A stretch of 64,000 nt of DNA from Sphingomonas sp. PR090111-T3T-6A (GTDB taxonomy: Bacteria > Pseudomonadota > Alphaproteobacteria > Sphingomonadales > Sphingomonadaceae): contig NZ_AORL01000021.1 in assembly GCF_000383095.1 (NCBI RefSeq), forward strand, positions 124,001 to 188,000. The letters are read 5' to 3'. A model generated the notes under the pieces. The model did no database searches, was not told the DNA's origin, and worked only from the letters and a program-made list of their open reading frames with translations. Below are positions 8,267 to 17,381 of this stretch, one piece after another (position 1 is the stretch's first letter; every line of letters starts with the position of its first letter). Position numbers and translations under genes: made by a program.

Positions 8267-9961
8267 ATGCGAGCCACGATCAAGCTCAAGCTGGGGCTGA
8301 CCTTCGCCCTGCTTCTCATCCTCATGGCGGCGGCGATCCTGCTCGGCGTGTCGCGCCTGACGCTGCTGAACGACGCCATCGGCCACCTCGTCAACGGTCC
8401 CGCCAAGCAGCTCGATCTCGCGCGCAGCATCGAGGATGGCGTGGGCCGCGTCGTCCGCGCCGAGAAGAATCTCGTGATGTCGAGCGACCCGGAGCTGTCG
8501 CGCACGATGGAGAGCGGGATCGCGAACTGGCGCGGCCGGGTCGACGACATGATCCGCCAGGGCAAGGATACGGCCGCCGCCGAGGACAAGGCGTCGTGGG
8601 AGAAGCTCGACCAGCAGTGGAGCGAGTTCAAGCCGATCAACGATCGTGTCCGACTGGCGGCTGCGTCCGACAAGGCGACCGCCACGGCACTCACGATCGG
8701 AGAAGGGCGTGCCAAGGCCGAGGATGTCGGCAAGGCAGCCGAGGAAGTCGCCGCCGTGCAGTCGCGCAAGATGGCCGAGGCGGATGACTCGACCGAGCTG
8801 CTCTTCCAGTCCGCGCACACCAGCATCATCGCGCTCGGCATCGTCGCCTTCATCGCGATGCTGGCTTCCGGAGCCTATATCGCGATGTTCATTTCCCGTG
8901 GGCTCGCGACGGCCGGCCACGCGATGCGGCAGGTCGCGGAGGGCGATCTCACCCGCACCGTGGAAATCCGCCACCGCGACGAGATCGGCGACCTGCTGGG
9001 CCTCGTCAACGACATGATCGAGCGCCTGCGCGGCGTCGTCGGCGATGCGACGGTGGCGGCGCAGAACGTGTCGTCGGGCAGCCAGGAGCTGTCGTCCAGC
9101 TCGGAACAGCTCTCGCAGGGCGCGACCGAGCAGGCGGCATCCGCCGAGCAGGCGTCGGCCTCGATGGAAGAGATGGCCGCCAACATCAAGCAGAACGCCG
9201 ACAATGCGGCCCAGACCGAGAAAATCGCCCGCCAGTCGTCCAAGGACGCGGAAGCGAGCGGCGTCGCGGTGGACCGCGCGGTGGGCGCAATGCGCACGAT
9301 CGCCGACCGCATCGGCATCGTGCAGGAGATCGCCCGCCAGACCGACCTTCTCGCGCTGAACGCCGCGGTCGAGGCTGCGCGTGCCGGCGAGCATGGCAAG
9401 GGCTTCGCGGTGGTGGCGTCGGAAGTGCGCAAGCTCGCCGAGCGCAGCCAGACGGCGGCGGCGGAGATCGGCTCGGTCTCGACCGAGACCGTGAAGGCCG
9501 CCGCGGAAGCCGGCGAGATGCTGTCACGCCTCGTGCCGGATATCCGCCGCACCGCCGAACTGGTGTCCGAGATCAGCGCGGCCTGCCGCGAGCAGGATAT
9601 TGGCGTCGAGCAGATCAACCTCGCCATCCAGCAGCTCGACAAGGTGACGCAGCAGAATGCCGGCGCCTCCGAGCAGATTTCTACGACGTCGGAGGAACTG
9701 GCGGCGCAGGCCGAGGAGCTGGAAACGAGCATCGCCTACTTCCGCGTCGATGGGCGGGCCGGTGAGCGCGCCGCGCCGCGACCTGCTCCTGTGGCAACGC
9801 GTCGTCCGATGCCGGCTCCCGTCCGCAAGGCAGCCGCGCCTGCCATGGCCCGGCCCAACTCGGTCGCGGACCAGAAGGCCCGCGTGCAGGGCTTCGCGCT
9901 CGATCTCTCGCAGGGCGGCCCCGATGCGGAGGATGCCGATTTCGGGAGCCGCGCGGCGTGA
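8267..9961 (+). CDS. Methyl-accepting chemotaxis protein
   Basis: 564-residue membrane transducer. Membrane segments at about 10-28 and 186-209 flank a helical periplasmic sensor of the four-helix-bundle type. A HAMP domain (about 210-262) and the cytoplasmic signalling domain follow, with the tip [20 protein letters not shown]. The C-terminus is a Pro/Ala-rich tail (about 515-564) without a NWETF-like receptor-docking pentapeptide. The start at 8267 is fixed by GAGAGG at 8256-8261; a longer frame from 8198 would overlap cheW. The ligand is unknown. Confidence 0.93.
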   Translation: MRATIKLKLGLTFALLLILMAAAILLGVSRLTLLNDAIGHLVNGPAKQLDLARSIEDGVGRVVRAEKNLVMSSDPELSRTMESGIANWRGRVDDMIRQGKDTAAAEDKASWEKLDQQWSEFKPINDRVRLAAASDKATATALTIGEGRAKAEDVGKAAEEVAAVQSRKMAEADDSTELLFQSAHTSIIALGIVAFIAMLASGAYIAMFISRGLATAGHAMRQVAEGDLTRTVEIRHRDEIGDLLGLVNDMIERLRGVVGDATVAAQNVSSGSQELSSSSEQLSQGATEQAASAEQASASMEEMAANIKQNADNAAQTEKIARQSSKDAEASGVAVDRAVGAMRTIADRIGIVQEIARQTDLLALNAAVEAARAGEHGKGFAVVASEVRKLAERSQTAAAEIGSVSTETVKAAAEAGEMLSRLVPDIRRTAELVSEISAACREQDIGVEQINLAIQQLDKVTQQNAGASEQISTTSEELAAQAEELETSIAYFRVDGRAGERAAPRPAPVATRRPMPAPVRKAAAPAMARPNSVADQKARVQGFALDLSQGGPDAEDADFGSRAA

Positions 9962-10440
9962 GCGGCGAGGCGGAGGAGATCCAGGTCGTCACCTTCGGTC
10001 TGGGGGCGGAAACTTTCGCGGTTCCTGTCGCGTTCGTCCGCGAAATCCTCGATTATCGCGAGACGTTCCGCATCCCCAACGGGCCGGACTATCTGCTCGG
10101 CCTGACGGATGTGCGCGGCGAGGGCGTGCCGACGATCGACTTCCGCCTCCGGCTCGGCCTGCCGCGCGCCGAGCCGACGCCCGCGACGCGCATCCTCGTG
10201 GTGGACGTGCCGCTGACGGACCGGACGCTGGTGCTGGGGCTGGTGGTCGACCGGGTGCTGGATGTCAGCGCCTTCCGCGCGGATGCGATCGAGGCGGCGC
10301 CAGACATCGGCGTTTCCTGGCCGTCCGACTATATCGGCGGCGTGGCGCGGCGGAGTGAGGGCTTCGTCGTCCTCATCGACGCGGCGCGGATCTTCTCGTC
10401 CGCCGACGCGGCCTTCCTGAAGCTGCCGGCCGCCGCCTGA
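9958..10440 (+). CDS. Chemotaxis adaptor CheW (second copy)
   Basis: 160-residue CheW-domain protein starting at a GTG that overlaps the transducer stop (GTGA). It shares the CheW core ([20 protein letters not shown]) but differs clearly from the first copy at 7731, so it is not a recent duplication. Its place directly after the transducer suggests it couples that receptor to CheA. Confidence 0.88.
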   Translation: MSGEAEEIQVVTFGLGAETFAVPVAFVREILDYRETFRIPNGPDYLLGLTDVRGEGVPTIDFRLRLGLPRAEPTPATRILVVDVPLTDRTLVLGLVVDRVLDVSAFRADAIEAAPDIGVSWPSDYIGGVARRSEGFVVLIDAARIFSSADAAFLKLPAAA

Positions 10441-10472
10441 TCGCCCGTCCCCTTTCGTCATCCGCGCCGACC

Positions 10473-11363
10473 ATGGGCGTCGGCGCGGATATCCTCCGGA
10501 GCATGGCCTTGCACGCAGCCGTCCACAGCGCGCCGACCGGCGCCGATCATCTCAGCCGCCGCAACTTCGATCGGCTTGCGCGCTACATTCGCGATACGTC
10601 CGGCATCAAGATGCCCGACAGCAAGATCACCATGCTCGAAGGCCGCCTGCGCAGGCGCGTCCACGCGACGGGCCAGCCCAGCATCGACGCTTATTGCGAG
10701 CGTCTGTTCGAGGCCGACAATCTGGCGGCCGAGGGGCTGCACCTCATCAATGCCGTCACCACCAACAAGACGGATTTCTTCCGCGAGCCCGCGCATTTCC
10801 AATATCTGGGCGACACCGTCCTGCCAGACCTGGCGGAGCGGGGCGTCCGCACGATCCGCGCATGGAGCGCCGCCTGCTCGACCGGGCCGGAGGCCTATAC
10901 GCTGGCGATGATCCTCGACGATCGCGTCCGCGCGGCCGGCGCGGGTGATTTCACGATCCTCGCGACCGATCTCGATACCGAGGTGCTGCACGCGGCCCAC
11001 CGGGGCGTCTATCCGGCCGACATGGTCGAGCCCGTGCCCGAACGGCTGCGCCGTAAATATGTCCTCTCGCCCCGGAATCCCGCCCGGCGGGAGGTGCGCA
11101 TCGTGCCCGAACTGCGCGGCACCATCGGCTTCGCGCCGTTGAACCTGATGGACGGCCATTATCCGGTCGGCGCGCCGATGGACCTGATCTTCTGCCGCAA
11201 CGTGCTGATCTATTTCGACAAGCCGACGCAGCGGCAGGTCGTCTCGCGCCTCCTCGACTGTCTGGCGCCGGAGGGCCATCTGTTCCTCGGCCATTCGGAG
11301 ACGATCACGGGCTTCGACCTGCCGCTGGAGCAGGTCGCCAACACCGTGTTCCGGCGGCGCTGA
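10473..11363 (+). CDS. cheR: Chemoreceptor methyltransferase CheR
   Basis: Up to 296 residues. Uses S-adenosylmethionine to methylate glutamates of the transducer during adaptation. An N-terminal helical CheR_N domain is followed by the catalytic domain with the AdoMet-binding region [18 protein letters not shown] and the FCRNVLIYF motif. The start is uncertain: 10473 has no clear ribosome-binding site, and ATG 10503 (MALHAAV) has GGAG very close. It lies 1 base before cheB. Confidence 0.93.
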   Translation: MGVGADILRSMALHAAVHSAPTGADHLSRRNFDRLARYIRDTSGIKMPDSKITMLEGRLRRRVHATGQPSIDAYCERLFEADNLAAEGLHLINAVTTNKTDFFREPAHFQYLGDTVLPDLAERGVRTIRAWSAACSTGPEAYTLAMILDDRVRAAGAGDFTILATDLDTEVLHAAHRGVYPADMVEPVPERLRRKYVLSPRNPARREVRIVPELRGTIGFAPLNLMDGHYPVGAPMDLIFCRNVLIYFDKPTQRQVVSRLLDCLAPEGHLFLGHSETITGFDLPLEQVANTVFRRR

Positions 11364-11364
11364 C

Positions 11365-12441
11365 ATGGCCGCCAAGATCCGCGTTCTCATCATCGATGAT
11401 TCCGCCAGCGTCCGGCAGACGTTGAAGACGATCCTGGAGGAAGACCCCGCGCTGGAGGTGATCGCGGCTGCCGCTGATCCCTTCGCGGCGGCGCGCTACA
11501 TCCAGCAGGAATTACCCGACGTCATCACGCTCGACGTCGAGATGCCGCGAATGGACGGCATCACCTTCCTGCGCAAACTGATGCACCAGTGCCCGGTGCC
11601 GGTGGTGATGTGCTCCTCGCTGGTCGAGGATGGCTCGGAGACGCTGTTGCAGGCGATGGAGGCGGGGGCGGTCGACGTCATCCTGAAGCCCCGCCTCGGG
11701 GTCGCCGATCATCTGGCCGAACAGCATCTCCAGATCCGCGACACCGTGAAGGCCGCGGCTGTCGCGCGCGTGCGCGGAAGGCCGCGGACGCCTACGGTCG
11801 AGCGCGTCGCCCGCAAGCTCACCGCCGACGCCGTGCTGCCGCCGCCGGATAACCGGCCGATGAGCCGCACCACCGAGATGGTCGTCTGCCTCGGCGCATC
11901 CACTGGCGGCACGGAGGCGCTGCGCGAGGTGCTGGAGGCGCTGCCCGCCAACGCGCCCGGCATCGTGATCGTGCAGCATATGCCCGAGAGCTTCACCGCC
12001 GCCTTCGCCCGCCGGCTGGACGGGCTCTGCGATCTCAGCATCAAGGAGGCGGCGGACGGCGATCCCGTGCTGCGCGGCCATGTCCTGATTGCGCCGGGCG
12101 GGCGGCATATGATGCTGGAGCGGCGCGGTGCGCGCTATCATGTCGCGGTGCGCGACGGGCCGCTGGTGGCGCGTCACCGGCCGTCGATCGACGTGCTGTT
12201 CCGTTCCGCCGCGCGTTCGGCGGGATCGAATGCGGTCGGCGTCATCATGACCGGAATGGGCGACGACGGCGCTCGCGGCCTGCTGGAGATGAAGCAGGCC
12301 GGCGCCCGGACTTTCGCGCAGGACGAGGAAACGTCGATCGTCTTCGGCATGCCCAAGGAGGCGATCGCGCGCGGCGCGGCCGAGCGGATCGTGCCGCTCG
12401 GCGATATCGCGCGCGAATTGCTCCGCGTCACGACGCGCTGA
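11365..12441 (+). CDS. cheB: Chemoreceptor methylesterase/deamidase CheB
   Basis: 358 residues: an N-terminal receiver with phospho-acceptor Asp57 ([12 protein letters not shown]), a variable linker (about 125-170), and a C-terminal methylesterase domain with catalytic Ser179 (GASTGG), His205 (VQHMPESF) and Asp301 (TGMGDDGA). It removes methyl groups placed by CheR when phosphorylated by CheA. It is the last gene of the operon and ends at a strong hairpin. No cheD is present. Confidence 0.95.
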   Translation: MAAKIRVLIIDDSASVRQTLKTILEEDPALEVIAAAADPFAAARYIQQELPDVITLDVEMPRMDGITFLRKLMHQCPVPVVMCSSLVEDGSETLLQAMEAGAVDVILKPRLGVADHLAEQHLQIRDTVKAAAVARVRGRPRTPTVERVARKLTADAVLPPPDNRPMSRTTEMVVCLGASTGGTEALREVLEALPANAPGIVIVQHMPESFTAAFARRLDGLCDLSIKEAADGDPVLRGHVLIAPGGRHMMLERRGARYHVAVRDGPLVARHRPSIDVLFRSAARSAGSNAVGVIMTGMGDDGARGLLEMKQAGARTFAQDEETSIVFGMPKEAIARGAAERIVPLGDIARELLRVTTR

Positions 12442-12445
12442 CGGG

Positions 12446-12468
12446 GCGGGGGAGGTCCGCTCCCCCGC
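12446..12468. terminator. Perfect 9-bp hairpin between convergent genes
   Basis: Arms 12446-12454 and 12460-12468 pair without mismatch around a 5-base loop, between cheB and the convergent coiled-coil gene. There is no T-run, but its position makes it a plausible terminator for both strands. Confidence 0.55.
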
Positions 12469-12477
12469 GGCCGGTCC

Positions 12478-14193
12478 CTAAAACAGGGCGTCCTCGAACA
12501 GATCCTCGTCGCTCGCGATGTCCTCGGCAATGGAGGCGTCGTTCTCTTCGCCCCTGCCGGTGACGAGCCGATGCACCTCGCGCTCGCGCGCCATGGTGTA
12601 AGTGCTGGCGATATCGTCGAACAGCGTATCGAGCAGGGCGGCGGCCTCTTCGGGAAGCTCGGCGTCCCGTTCCGCGAGCGTCGCGAGCTGCGCGGCGGCC
12701 ACGCCGAGTGTGCGGCCGATCTCCGCCTCGCAATTCACATTGTCGGCCGTTTCCCGCAGCATCGCGACCATGGCCGAAGCCTCGCCGTCGAGACTGTCGA
12801 GGCTGTGCTGCATCCGCTCGCTGCCCGCACGGATGCTGGAAAGCGATTCCGCTAGCGTGCGGCCCGCGTCGATCTTGTCGCCCTGTTCCTCCCGGCCGCG
12901 GATCGCGCCCGCGGCCGTGCTCAGCCGCTCGAACGTCTGCGAAATCTGGCCGGAGACGATGCCGAGATTGGTGGAGAATTGCCGGATCTCGGTGGCGATG
13001 GCCGCGAGCGCCAGCCCGTCCTCGCCCATGCGGCGACACCGCAGGCCCGTGTTCCACGCCATCTGCTCGACGTCGGACTGGACGTGCCGGACGATGTTGA
13101 GCCGCTGGGCCAGGCTCTCCGCGATCGCCGAGGTGGCGCTGCCGAGCCGGTCGGTCTGCTCCTCGGCATGGCGGAGCTGCGAGGTGACGGTCTGGATGTT
13201 GGCGATGTCCTGCTCCAGCCGGCGCAGGAAGGACTGGCCGTCGGCCTCCGGGGCCGTATCGCTCTTGAGTGCGAGCAGGCGGTCGGCGTCCGGCGCGATG
13301 CCGCGCAGATTCCGGTTGAGGCTATGGGCCTCGCGCAGGAAGTCGGCCGTGGCGTCCTCGATCTGGGCGGTCAGCAGCGCGACGATGCGATTCTCGACGG
13401 CCTCCGCGGCATCGGGGGCTTTCGGGCGATGCTCGTCGAGGAAAGCCGTCAGGGTGCCGACACCGTCCGCGATATGCTCTAGCCGCTGACGGGTGATGTC
13501 GCCGATCTGGATCGCGCCGAGCGCGGTCGCGAGCTTCGTGCGGATCACGCGCGCAACGTCCGCGATGCGGCCCGCCAGAGCGGCGGCGTCGCCCTGATAG
13601 CGTTGCAGAGCCACGGCATCATTGGCGAGCTTGAGCGGCACCTCGGGGATGATGTGGTTGCATTCCGTCGCGAGGCGCTTCTCGGCTTCGGCCATGTTGG
13701 TCACTTCCGCGAGCAGCCGGGCGGCCTCCCGCTCGAAGCCGGCGAGCTGGCCCGAACCCAGATCGAGCTGGGCGAACATCGTCTCCGCGAAGCCCGAAAA
13801 CTCCTCGGCGCCGGCGGCCGCGACCATGATGTTGAGCCCGCAGATGCGCAGGAAGCTCAGCGTCCGCTGGATCTGCGCGACATGATCGCGCAGCGCCTTG
13901 GTTGCGTCGCCGATGCTCTTCAGCGCACCCCGGCGCTCCCCCTGGATATGGGGCAGGCGGGCGAGGCTGTCGGCGGCGGCGCGCATGTTGCCGATCGCGG
14001 CCTCTGCGGCCTCGCGGTCCAGCGCGTTTGTGACGCCCTCCAGCGAGGAGAGCAGCCGCTCGACGATGTCATAGGCGCTGGCCAGCGCGGCGCCGGCCTG
14101 AACGAAGCGTCCGTCGAGTCCGCTCGCCACCGTGGCGAGCGCCGTCCGTACATCGCCGAGCACCGTTTCGCTCGTCTCGGCGTTGGGATTCAT
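12478..14193 (-). CDS. Soluble coiled-coil chemotaxis-like protein with two degenerate transducer tips
   Basis: 571 residues, largely helical, with no membrane segment or signal peptide. Residues 381-405 align with the transducer signalling tip: Asn381, eight residues, then GEDGLALAAIATEIRQF, compared with Asn, eight residues, [17 protein letters not shown] in the neighbouring transducer. A second, weaker copy occurs at 121-145 (NIMVAAAGA then EEFSGFAETMFA). The C-terminus is an acidic tail. It faces the che operon. I infer a cytosolic chemosensory component or decoy receptor. The open frame continues upstream only as antisense of the dehydrogenase gene, so MNPNAETSE at 14193 is the start. 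Confidence 0.75.
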   Translation of the reverse strand: MNPNAETSETVLGDVRTALATVASGLDGRFVQAGAALASAYDIVERLLSSLEGVTNALDREAAEAAIGNMRAAADSLARLPHIQGERRGALKSIGDATKALRDHVAQIQRTLSFLRICGLNIMVAAAGAEEFSGFAETMFAQLDLGSGQLAGFEREAARLLAEVTNMAEAEKRLATECNHIIPEVPLKLANDAVALQRYQGDAAALAGRIADVARVIRTKLATALGAIQIGDITRQRLEHIADGVGTLTAFLDEHRPKAPDAAEAVENRIVALLTAQIEDATADFLREAHSLNRNLRGIAPDADRLLALKSDTAPEADGQSFLRRLEQDIANIQTVTSQLRHAEEQTDRLGSATSAIAESLAQRLNIVRHVQSDVEQMAWNTGLRCRRMGEDGLALAAIATEIRQFSTNLGIVSGQISQTFERLSTAAGAIRGREEQGDKIDAGRTLAESLSSIRAGSERMQHSLDSLDGEASAMVAMLRETADNVNCEAEIGRTLGVAAAQLATLAERDAELPEEAAALLDTLFDDIASTYTMAREREVHRLVTGRGEENDASIAEDIASDEDLFEDALF

Positions 14194-14337
14194 CGAATGC
14201 AATCCAGCCTCCCCCGGGAACTGAGGCCAGGCGTGGCGACCGGACCATAGTCTCTTATAGAGGGGATGGCGTGGGCAACGGTCCGGCGCGCCGGAACCGG
14301 AACCGCCGCATCCCGTTGCCCCGAAAGAGGAGCCGTC

Positions 14338-15705
14338 ATGTTTCGTAGCGTAAATCCCGCGACCGGCGAGGAAATCGCCACCTATGCAGAGCTGACCGGC
14401 GCCGAGCTGGATGCGCGGCTGGACAAGGCGGCTGCCGCCTTCCGCCACTGGCGGGCGACGGACGTGACGGAGCGGGCCGCGCTGCTCGAACGCATTGCCG
14501 GGCAATATGACGCGAACCGGGACCGGCTGGCCCGTACGATCACCGCCGAGATGGGCAAGACCTACGCCTCCGCGCTGGCCGAGGTGGACAAGTGCGCGAC
14601 GGCCTTCCGCTACTATGCGCAGCAGGGGCCGGCGATGCTGGAGCCCAGGACCATCCCGATGGCAGGCGGCGGATCGGCCGAGGTGCGCTATCTGCCGCAG
14701 GGGCCGGTGCTGGCGATCATGCCGTGGAATTTCCCGCTGTGGCAGGCTGTCCGCTTCCTCGCGCCGACCATCCTCGCCGGCAATGTCGGGCTGTTGAAAC
14801 ATGCGAGCATCGTGCAGGGCGTCGCCCGGCTGATGGAGGAGATGGTGATCGCCGCCGGTGCGCCGGAGGGGGTGTTCCAGAACCTTGCGGTCAAGTCCTC
14901 CGCCATCGCCGGGATCATCGCGGACGAGCGCGTCGTCGCCGTCACGCTGACGGGCAGCGAGGGCGCGGGTCGGGCCGTCGCCGAACAGGCGGGCGCGGCG
15001 CTCAAGAAGGTGGTGCTCGAACTGGGCGGCTCGGACCCGTTCATCGTGATGCCGTCGGCCGATCTCGACGAGGCGGTCGGTCAGGCGGTGAAGGCGCGTG
15101 TCCAGAATACCGGTCAGTCCTGCATCTGCGCCAAGCGCATGATCGTCCATGCGGATATCTACGACGCCTTCCTCGACAAATTCTCGGCCGCGATGCGCGC
15201 GGTGAAGGCCGGCGATCCGATGGACGAGGCCACCGACATGGGGCCGCTCTCCAGCATCGAGCAGCGCGATACCGTGCTCGCCCAGCTTGAGGAGGCCAGG
15301 GCCTCGGGCGCGCGGCTGCTGTTCGGCGGCGAGGCGCTGCCGGGCAAGGGGGCCTATATGTCGGCGGGCATCCTCGTCGATGTCGCGCCCGACGGGCCGC
15401 TGATGGCGGAGGAGATTTTCGGCCCCATCGCCATGCTGTTCCGGGCGGCGGATATCGACGAGGCGATCCGCCTCGCCAATGCCATTCCCTACGGCCTCGG
15501 CTCCTCGGTCTGGACGCGCGACGCCGCCGAACAGGAGCGCTTCGTGCGCGAGATCGAGGCGGGCATGACGGCGATCAACCAGATGCTGGCCTCCACGCCA
15601 GAGACGCCCTTCGGCGGCATCAAGGCGTCGGGCCATGGCCGCGAGCTTGGGCCATACGGGCTGCACGAGTTCATGAACCTCAAGACCGTGCTGCGGCGGG
15701 CGTGA
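14338..15705 (+). CDS. NAD(P)-dependent succinate-semialdehyde dehydrogenase-type aldehyde dehydrogenase
   Basis: 455-residue aldehyde dehydrogenase with general base Glu228 (LELGGSDPF) and catalytic Cys262 in NTGQSCICAKRMIV, the form typical of the bacterial succinate-semialdehyde dehydrogenase group. It would oxidise succinate semialdehyde to succinate, but related aldehydes are possible. The start at 14338 is supported by AGAGGAG 6 bases upstream. It is divergent from the coiled-coil chemotaxis gene and not obviously part of an operon; no GABA aminotransferase is nearby. Confidence 0.88.
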   Translation: MFRSVNPATGEEIATYAELTGAELDARLDKAAAAFRHWRATDVTERAALLERIAGQYDANRDRLARTITAEMGKTYASALAEVDKCATAFRYYAQQGPAMLEPRTIPMAGGGSAEVRYLPQGPVLAIMPWNFPLWQAVRFLAPTILAGNVGLLKHASIVQGVARLMEEMVIAAGAPEGVFQNLAVKSSAIAGIIADERVVAVTLTGSEGAGRAVAEQAGAALKKVVLELGGSDPFIVMPSADLDEAVGQAVKARVQNTGQSCICAKRMIVHADIYDAFLDKFSAAMRAVKAGDPMDEATDMGPLSSIEQRDTVLAQLEEARASGARLLFGGEALPGKGAYMSAGILVDVAPDGPLMAEEIFGPIAMLFRAADIDEAIRLANAIPYGLGSSVWTRDAAEQERFVREIEAGMTAINQMLASTPETPFGGIKASGHGRELGPYGLHEFMNLKTVLRRA

Positions 15706-15739
15706 GGATGGGAGCGCTCTCGTTTCGTCGTGCGGGGCT

Positions 15740-15765
15740 GACGGAAAGTCGCCGCTCGGGCATCT
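15740..15765 (+). promoter_or_regulatory. Promoter-like motif GACGGAAAG-N12-CATCT upstream of the ECF sigma gene
   Basis: GACGGAAAG at 15740-15748 and CATCT at 15761-15765, 10 bases before the sigma-factor start. The same two blocks with the same 12-base spacing occur before the STN receptor gene at 17308-17333. The layout fits an autoregulated ECF-sigma promoter; the assignment is inference. Confidence 0.6.
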
Positions 15766-15775
15766 AGGCGCCAGA

Positions 15776-16369
15776 ATGGAACCTGCTTCGCCGCACCTGA
15801 TTGGATGGGTCAGCCGTCACATCCTGCCTCTGGAGGCACGGTTGCGCTCGTGGCTGCGTTCCGCTTTCCCGACCATCGATGCGGACGACGTGATCCAGGA
15901 AACCTATTGCCGGATCAGCGCGCTCGACTCCGTCGCCCATATCGCCGATCCGCGCAGCTACTTCTTCCAGACGGCGCGTAACGTCGTGCTCCAGCAGATC
16001 CGTCGCACGCGGGTGGTGAGCATCGAGGCGGCAAGCGGCCTCTCAGAGTTCGACGAGGCGCTGGCCGAGGACGACGCCTCGCCCGAGCGGATCGTGGCGG
16101 GACGACGCGCGCTGGCGCGGGTGGAGGCGCTGATCGCGGCGCTGCCCGACCGTTGCCGCCAGATTTTCCAGCTTCGCAAGATCGAAGGCGTCTCCCAGCG
16201 CGAGATCGCGACGCGGCTCGGCGTCACCGAGACGATCGTGGAGAACGAGGTGACGCGCGGCCTGCGGCGCATCCTCGATGCCATGGGCGAGGAGGAGCGT
16301 GCCGAGATGCGGGGGCGTCCCGGAAGGCGCGGATCGAAGGGCAAGGATTTCAAGGGGAGGCGCGGATGA
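15776..16369 (+). CDS. ECF sigma factor, FecI-like
   Basis: 197 residues with sigma region 2 (about 25-85, including DADDVIQETYCRI) and region 4 helix-turn-helix (about 130-180, including VSQREIATRLGVTE). The basic C-terminal tail is Gly/Arg/Lys-rich. Overlaps the FecR gene by 4 bases (ATGA). With FecR and the STN receptor that follows, it forms a cell-surface signalling set: ligand binding at the receptor releases the sigma factor to transcribe the receptor operon. It probably recognises the motif found both here and at 17308. Confidence 0.92.
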   Translation: MEPASPHLIGWVSRHILPLEARLRSWLRSAFPTIDADDVIQETYCRISALDSVAHIADPRSYFFQTARNVVLQQIRRTRVVSIEAASGLSEFDEALAEDDASPERIVAGRRALARVEALIAALPDRCRQIFQLRKIEGVSQREIATRLGVTETIVENEVTRGLRRILDAMGEEERAEMRGRPGRRGSKGKDFKGRRG

Positions 16370-17289
16370 TCGACGATCGCGCCTGCCAATGGGCGTCCCG
16401 GATCGACCGGGGCCTCGACGATGTCGAGAGCGTGGCGCTGTCGGCGTGGCTTGCCGAGGACAGCCGCCATCGCGGCGCGCTGCTGCGCGCGCAGGCGGCG
16501 CTCAGCCTGCTCGATCGCGGCCGCGCGCTCGGCGCCATCGAGGATGAGCCCGAGACGGTCGAGAACCAGGGTCGCCGCCGTCTGCTGCGCTTCGGCGTGG
16601 CGGGGATCGCGGCCGCCATGGCGGGCGGCTTCGGCCTCCGGCACTGGCTGCGGGGGACGCCGATCAGCACCGCCGTCGGGGAAATCCGCCGTCTGCCGCT
16701 CGACGACGGCTCTTTCGCGGTGGTGAACAGCACCAGCCATATCCGTGTCGCCTTCACGCCTGAACGCCGCGACATCGAGCTGGCGCGCGGCGAGGCGTGG
16801 TTCGAGGTCGCCCACAACAAGGCGCGGCCTTTCACCGTCTCGGCCGGTCCCGTGCGCGTGCAGGCGGTGGGCACCGCCTTCGACGTGCGCCGCCGCGACG
16901 GCGCTTCCGAGGTGATGGTGACCGAAGGGACGGTGAAGGTCTGGTCCACGTCCTCCCACGCCGAGCCGACGCTCGTCACGGTCGGTCAGCGCGCGATCGT
17001 GCGCGAGGCGGGGGATGTGATGGTGAGCGGCCTCGCCCCCAATCTCTCCGACCAGCGGCTGGCGTGGCGGGAAGGGCGGATCGTCCTCGACAACATGACC
17101 CTCGCGCAGGCGGCGGACGAGTTCAACCGCTATCATGTGCGGACGCTGGAAATCGATCCGGCGCTGGGGAACCGTCACGTCGTCGGATGGTTCCACACCG
17201 ACGACCTCGATGGGTTCACGCAGGCCGCGGCCGTGATGGTTGGCGGCCGGGTGGTGAAGGATGGGGACAGGGTTCGCATTGTCCCCTGA
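16366..17289 (+). CDS. FecR-family anti-sigma/sigma-regulator membrane protein
   Basis: 307 residues. A short cytoplasmic N-terminal region of the FecR type binds the sigma factor. One membrane segment lies at about 66-84 (GVAGIAAAMAGGFGL), followed by the periplasmic FecR domain (from about 100, with DGSFAVVNSTSHIRV and PFTVSAGPVRVQAVGTAF) and a C-terminal DUF4974-like domain. It relays the receptor signal across the inner membrane. Coupled to the sigma gene by an ATGA overlap. About 90 bases separate it from the receptor gene, and these contain the second copy of the promoter motif. Confidence 0.92.
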   Translation: MIDDRACQWASRIDRGLDDVESVALSAWLAEDSRHRGALLRAQAALSLLDRGRALGAIEDEPETVENQGRRRLLRFGVAGIAAAMAGGFGLRHWLRGTPISTAVGEIRRLPLDDGSFAVVNSTSHIRVAFTPERRDIELARGEAWFEVAHNKARPFTVSAGPVRVQAVGTAFDVRRRDGASEVMVTEGTVKVWSTSSHAEPTLVTVGQRAIVREAGDVMVSGLAPNLSDQRLAWREGRIVLDNMTLAQAADEFNRYHVRTLEIDPALGNRHVVGWFHTDDLDGFTQAAAVMVGGRVVKDGDRVRIVP

Positions 17290-17307
17290 AAAATTTTTGA
17301 GCGTGGC

Positions 17308-17333
17308 GACGGAAAGCCTCGCCCCGCGCATCT
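17308..17333 (+). promoter_or_regulatory. Second copy of GACGGAAAG-N12-CATCT, upstream of the STN receptor
   Basis: GACGGAAAG at 17308-17316 and CATCT at 17329-17333, with the same spacing as the copy before the sigma gene and about 50 bases upstream of the receptor start. It would give the receptor its own sigma-dependent promoter. Confidence 0.6.
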
Positions 17334-17381
17334 GACCAAGAGCGACGCAAGATCGCCGCGATACTACGGGGAGAATGTTTG

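Noticed and set aside
14252-14262. CTCT-TAT-AGAG palindrome between the divergent chemotaxis-like and dehydrogenase genes
   Set aside because: Arms are only four bases long and overlap a possible -10 region; too weak to call an operator.
14194-15666. Open minus-strand frame continuing upstream of the coiled-coil chemotaxis protein, giving one frame of 1062 codons
   Set aside because: The upstream part is purely antisense to the well-conserved aldehyde dehydrogenase and has no recognisable domain; high-GC third-position bias keeps such frames open.
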